Part shown: positions 59,001 to 64,000 of the stretch, piece after piece
Layout: each line of letters begins with the position of its first letter
Numbering within the stretch: position 1 is the stretch's first letter
Source: Branchiostoma lanceolatum
Taxonomy: Eukaryota > Chordata > Leptocardii > Amphioxiformes > Branchiostomatidae
Reading direction: 5' to 3'
Assembly (NCBI RefSeq): GCF_035083965.1
Contig: NC_089727.1
Coordinates: 13,521,501-13,585,500, forward strand
DNA: 64,000 bases
The notes under the pieces: model-generated
Told to the model about the DNA's origin: nothing
What the model saw: the letters and a program-made list of their open reading frames with translations, nothing else
The model's database searches: none
Position numbers and translations under genes: made by a program

Positions 59001-60964
59001 ATTTCTGACTAGAATAAACGCTACAAACCGCCTAGAACGTAGTTGACTTCATGACGTCACAATGACTTTCACTTGCCTGTCTTTTCCATTGAGAACAGTG
59101 CCGTTTTAAGTTCCGTACTTCTACGGGAAGCAGTTAGAATTTTAATTTTGAGCGTTAACTGATAGAGAATAGACCTAGCCTCATTACCCAAGTGCTTTCG
59201 TTGCCAAGATTTCTTTTATTTTGTAGAAAAACGAACTTTAATGATGTATCTTTGGTTAGGATGGCGGTCTGAGCCGCACTTCTAACAGCTATGAACGTAT
59301 AAACGGGCATCTGCTGAGAAAAGGCTGTACAAATTGGGGTCGGTCTCGGTGCGATAAACAAGCCTAGGGATGTATCTTCTGATTTGTGCGACTTATTTGC
59401 CTGAATGTTGTAAACTAGCGCGACAGCGAACTTGACACTGGATTGGGCAGGAAAGTACGAGAATGACGTCATCAAAGGCTTTTTTCACTGAAAAGCGTCT
59501 GCTACTTGATGCAGGAGCGACTATTAAACAAACATATGCAATATCCCAGTGCCCCTGTAATAGAGTAATGCAAAAAACAATGTTTTGGTAAATGTTACGT
59601 CATCAATGTTCAGGAAACACACTTTGAAGGCTGTTTGGCCGTGTTCTAAGGGGGGGGGGGCGTGGGAGGGGGGCAAATCAGCACATTATATGACATTATA
59701 TAACCATATTAAAACTTGCGAAATCCGAATTTTTTTCGATCAGGTTGGGTCCGGGCTACACAGTTTCCCGGGAAAAATGCAATTTGTTGGCTGTTATGGT
59801 CAGTATTTTTTGCAGGACGGGTCCGTTTAATATATGCAAATTATGATTTATGTTGTCTATGACTTAAAAGAGGTATCACCTATCAGCATGCGAAGTTTGA
59901 GTTGTTTGCGACTTTTCGTTCTCGAGTTACAGGTGGTTGAAAGTTACCGTGTCGGAAGGCTGATTTTGTCCTTCTGGGCCTCGGTACCATTCAAGGCGCA
60001 TAATAGCAATTGCGTCACAATGGTAGCTTCCACTTGAAGACGATTTTTTCCATAAATTCATGCTTAATGAACAGGTATTGCAGTAGAAAGGCATGTCAGT
60101 GTGACGCTCTTGTGATTGAGGAGGCTTTCCTTCTATTTCTGACTAGAATAAACGCTACAAACCGCCTAGAACGTAGTTGACTTCATGACGTCACAATGAC
60201 TTTCACTTGCCTGTCTTTTCCATTGAGAACAGTGCCGTTTTAAGTTCCGTACTTCTACGGGAAGCAGTTAGAATTTTAATTTTGAGCGTTAACTGATAGA
60301 GAATAGACCTAGCCTCATTACCCAAGTGCTTTCGTTGCCAAGATTTCTTTTATTTTGTAGAAAAACGAACTTTAATGATGTATCTTTGGTTAGGATGGCG
60401 GTCTGAGCCGCACTTCTAACAGCTATGAACGTATAAACGGGCATCTGCTGAGAAAAGGCTGTACAAATTGGGGTCGGTCTCGGTGCGATAAACAAGCCTA
60501 GGGATGTATCTTCTGATTTGTGCGACTTATTTGCCTGAATGTTGTAAACTAGCGCGACAGCGAACTTGACACTGGATTGGGCAGGAAAGTACGAGAATGA
60601 CGTCATCAAAGGCTTTTTTCACTGAAAAGCGTCTGCTACTTGATGCAGGAGCGACTATTAAACAAACATATGCAATATCCCAGTGCCCCTGTAATAGAGT
60701 AATGCAAAAAACAATGTTTTGGTAAATGTTACGTCATCAATGTTCAGGAAACACACTTTGAAGGCTGTTTGGCCGTGTTCTAAGGGGGGGGGGGCGTGGG
60801 AGGGGGGCAAATCAGCACATTATATGACATTATATAACCATATTAAAACTTGCGAAATCCGAATTTTTTTCGATCAGGTTGGGTCCGGGCTACACAGTTT
60901 CCCGGGAAAAATGCAATTTGTTGGCTGTTATGGTCAGTATTTTTTGCAGGACGGGTCCGTTTAA

Positions 60965-61625
60965 GGGAGCACACCCCAGTTTATTTGGGGTTTCAATTGG
61001 AGGCTGCGCACCCTCGAGTCTAGGTACTGTCTCTTCCAGGGAAGTATTCCGAAGTAAATCAACTGTGTATGGGATGAAAGCCTATCCCTTCCGCTATAGG
61101 ACCAGCTGAGTTCTGTTTCTTCAACCTCTCTAATTTTGGTAAATCAGGAGACAAAAACATAATTTTCACGTCAAAAACGATGGTCAAATTTTGGCACTTT
61201 TGCGTAGGATAAAACTCGTAGAAAAAATTTTCTAGGTAGAAACGACTGATGTTGTCAGAAAGAGAAAAACCTAGCGTACAGTCGAGCCAATTATAAAGAA
61301 AATTCTAGTACTTAGATTTCTTTAATCATCCACGGCGCGAGGCATGTCAGCATGACCCACAGAACGCAACAAAGGTCAATCTCCGGCCAAGGGACATTTC
61401 ACCATCAACGCGGATGGATATCCGGAAGTAAGGCTCAGATCGAAACGCAATTTTCACCCAAAACACACCAATTCATACGCTTTTCAGCCATGCTAGTATC
61501 TAATGTCAGTTCGAAGCACATTATGAGAAATCTAAACTCAAACCCAGCCCCTCGAAACCCTTCCGTCACTTTTTTGTCGCGCACTTCTGTGGACCCCGGT
61601 CGCGGAAGAACTGGGGTGTGCACCG
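60965..61625. mobile_element. X2: second copy of the TTAA-flanked element
   Basis: 661 bp, near-identical to X1 (one visible change, CTAATG to CTGATG). TTAA at 60961-60964 and 61626-61629. It splits what is an uninterrupted GTCCGTTTAATATATGC junction in the six junctions between Y1 and Y7. Confidence 0.88.
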
Positions 61626-62764
61626 TTAATATATGCAAATTATGATTTATGTTGTCTATGACTTAAAAGAGTTATCACCTATCAGCATGCGAAGTTTGAG
61701 TTGTTTGCGACTTTTCGTTCTCGAGTTACAGGTGGTTGAAAGTTACCGTGTCGGAAGGCTGATTTTGTCCTTCTGGGCCTCGGTACCATTCAAGGCGCAT
61801 AATAGCAATTGCGTCACAATGGTAGCTTCCACTTGAAGACGATTTTTTCCATAAATTCATGCTTAATGAACAGGTATTGCAGTAGAAAGGCATGTCAGTG
61901 TGACGCTCTTGTGATTGAGGAGGCTTTCCTTCTATTTCTGACTAGAATAAACGCTACAAACCGCCTAGAACGTAGTTGACTTCATGACGTCACAATGACT
62001 TTCACTTGCCTGTCTTTTCCATTGAGAACAGTGCCGTTTTAAGTTCCGTACTTCTACGGGAAGCAGTTAGAATTTTAATTTTGAGCGTTAACTGATAGAG
62101 AATAGACCTAGCCTCATTACCCAAGTGCTTTCGTTGCCAAGATTTCTTTTATTTTGTAGAAAAACGAACTTTAATGATGTATCTTTGGTTAGGATGGCGG
62201 TCTGAGCCGCACTTCTAACAGCTATGAACGTATAAACGGGCATCTGCTGAGAAAAGGCTGTACAAATTGGGGTCGGTCTCGGTGCGATAAACAAGCCTAG
62301 GGATGTATCTTCTGATTTGTGCGACTTATTTGCCTGAATGTTGTAAACTAGCGCGACAGCGAACTTGACACTGGATTGGGCAGGAAAGTACGAGAATGAC
62401 GTCATCAAAGGCTTTTTTCACTGAAAAGCGTCTGCTACTTGATGCAGGAGCGACTATTAAACAAACATATGCAATATCCCAGTGCCCCTGTAATAGAGTA
62501 ATGCAAAAAACAATGTTTTGGTAAATGTTACGTCATCAATGTTCAGGAAACACACTTTGAAGGCTGTTTGGCCGTGTTCTAAGGGGGGGGGGGGCGTGGG
62601 AGGGGGGCAAATCAGCACATTATATGACATTATATAACCATATTAAAACTTGCGAAATCCGAATTTTTTTCGATCAGGTTGGGTCCGGGCTACACAGTTT
62701 CCCGGGAAAAATGCAATTTGTTGGCTGTTATGGTCAGTATTTTTTGCAGGACGGGTCCGTTTAA

Positions 62765-63425
62765 GGGAGCACACCCCAGTTTATTTGGGGTTTCAATTGG
62801 AGGCTGCGCACCCTCGAGTCTAGGTACTGTCTCTTCCAGGGAAGTATTCCGAAGTAAATCAACTGTGTATGGGATGAAAGCCTATCCCTTCCGCTATAGG
62901 ACCAGCTGAGTTCTGTTTCTTCAACCTCTCTAATTTTGGTAAATCAGGAGACAAAAACATAATTTTCACGTCAAAAACGATGGTCAAATTTTGGCACTTT
63001 TGCGTAGGATAAAACTCGTAGAAAAAATTTTCTAGGTAGAAACGACTGATGTTGTCAGAAAGAGAAAAACCTAGCGTACAGTCGAGCCAATTATAAAGAA
63101 AATTCTAGTACTTAGATTTCTTTAATCATCCACGGCGCGAGGCATGTCAGCATGACCCACAGAACGCAACAAAGGTCAATCTCCGGCCAAGGGACATTTC
63201 ACCATCAACGCGGATGGATATCCGGAAGTAAGGCTCAGATCGAAACGCAATTTTCACCCAAAACACACCAATTCATACGCTTTTCAGCCATGCTAGTATC
63301 TAATGTCAGTTCGAAGCACATTATGAGAAATCTAAACTCAAACCCAGCCCCTCGAAACCCTTCCGTCACTTTTTTGTCGCGCACTTCTGTGGACCCCGGT
63401 CGCGGAAGAACTGGGGTGTGCACCG
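62765..63425. mobile_element. X3: third copy of the TTAA-flanked element
   Basis: 661 bp, same as X2 including its variant base, at the identical position relative to Y. TTAA at 62761-62764 and 63426-63429. With Y8 it forms a 1.8-kb higher-order XY repeat. Confidence 0.88.
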
Positions 63426-64000
63426 TTAATATATGCAAATTATGATTTATGTTGTCTATGACTTAAAAGAGTTATCACCTATCAGCATGCGAAGTTTGAG
63501 TTGTTTGCGACTTTTCGTTCTCGAGTTACAGGTGGTTGAAAGTTACCGTGTCGGAAGGCTGATTTTGTCCTTCTGGGCCTCGGTACCATTCAAGGCGCAT
63601 AATAGCAATTGCGTCACAATGGTAGCTTCCACTTGAAGACGATTTTTTCCATAAATTCATGCTTAATGAACAGGTATTGCAGTAGAAAGGCATGTCAGTG
63701 TGACGCTCTTGTGATTGAGGAGGCTTTCCTTCTATTTCTGACTAGAATAAACGCTACAAACCGCCTAGAACGTAGTTGACTTCATGACGTCACAATGACT
63801 TTCACTTGCCTGTCTTTTCCATTGAGAACAGTGCCGTTTTAAGTTCCGTACTTCTACGGGAAGCAGTTAGAATTTTAATTTTGAGCGTTAACTGATAGAG
63901 AATAGACCTAGCCTCATTACCCAAGTGCTTTCGTTGCCAAGATTTCTTTTATTTTGTAGAAAAACGAACTTTAATGATGTATCTTTGGTTAGGATGGCGG

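Larger units (their letters stand above)
52361..64000. repeat. Satellite-like array: nine ~1134-bp Y units, three with a 661-bp X segment
   Basis: Order X1-Y1-Y2-Y3-Y4-Y5-Y6-Y7-X2-Y8-X3-Y9, with Y9 cut by the window end. Y units start at 53026, 54160, 55295, 56428, 57562, 58697, 59831, 61630 and 63430. They are almost identical; differences seen are the length of a G run (9-12) and a T-to-G change at 59872. TTAA stands at every X/Y and Y/Y junction. Each Y begins TATATGCAAAT (an octamer motif) and holds two TGACGTCA sites (53381 and 53793 in Y1). Short ORFs repeated in every unit have no recognisable homology and are not called as genes. Confidence 0.97.

Overview
The window looks like nuclear DNA of a cephalochordate (amphioxus, Branchiostoma-like). 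This is inferred from intron-rich genes with deuterostome/chordate families (FAM120B, FAM181, a GlyT-like SLC6 transporter, membrane dipeptidase, a secreted ferritin), from very abundant short palindromic MITEs, from tRNA-derived SINEs and from a non-LTR retrotransposon. Nothing prokaryotic is present (no operons, CRISPR or ribosome binding sites). Exons were joined by eye using GT/AG (once GC/AG) sites, reading-frame phase and protein-family similarity, and all joins preserve frame.

Layout: 95-2289 (-) the 5' part of a FAM120B-like gene, running out of the window; 4111-5593 (+) a small secreted WSC-domain protein; 6685-11637 (-) a complete 10-exon membrane dipeptidase; 13425-14240 (-) a decayed partial duplicate of the next gene; 15501-19449 (-) a single-pass membrane protein with a long cytoplasmic tail carrying PYAV and NP..Y motifs and an extracellular NHL propeller; 22266-23784 (-) a FAM181 protein with a TEAD-binding motif, with a CpG-rich presumptive promoter at about 26000-27100; 30456-45621 (-) a complete 14-exon SLC6 transporter, closest to glycine transporters, with an intact LINE (40434-44104) in its 8.2 kb first intron; 49432-52243 (+) a secreted ferritin; and 52361 to the window end, a homogeneous satellite-like array of 1134-bp units, three of which carry a 661-bp TTAA-flanked insert.

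The genes do not form a pathway; they are neighbours. The SLC6 and ferritin genes are divergently oriented, 3.8 kb apart. The accessory DNA is the striking part: at least eight palindromic MITEs, several with exact 9-bp target duplications, lie in introns and intergenic DNA. The most unusual gene structure is in ferritin, where the end of exon 4 together with its splice donor has been tandemly duplicated in frame, giving five phase-0 GTAAG donors in a row.
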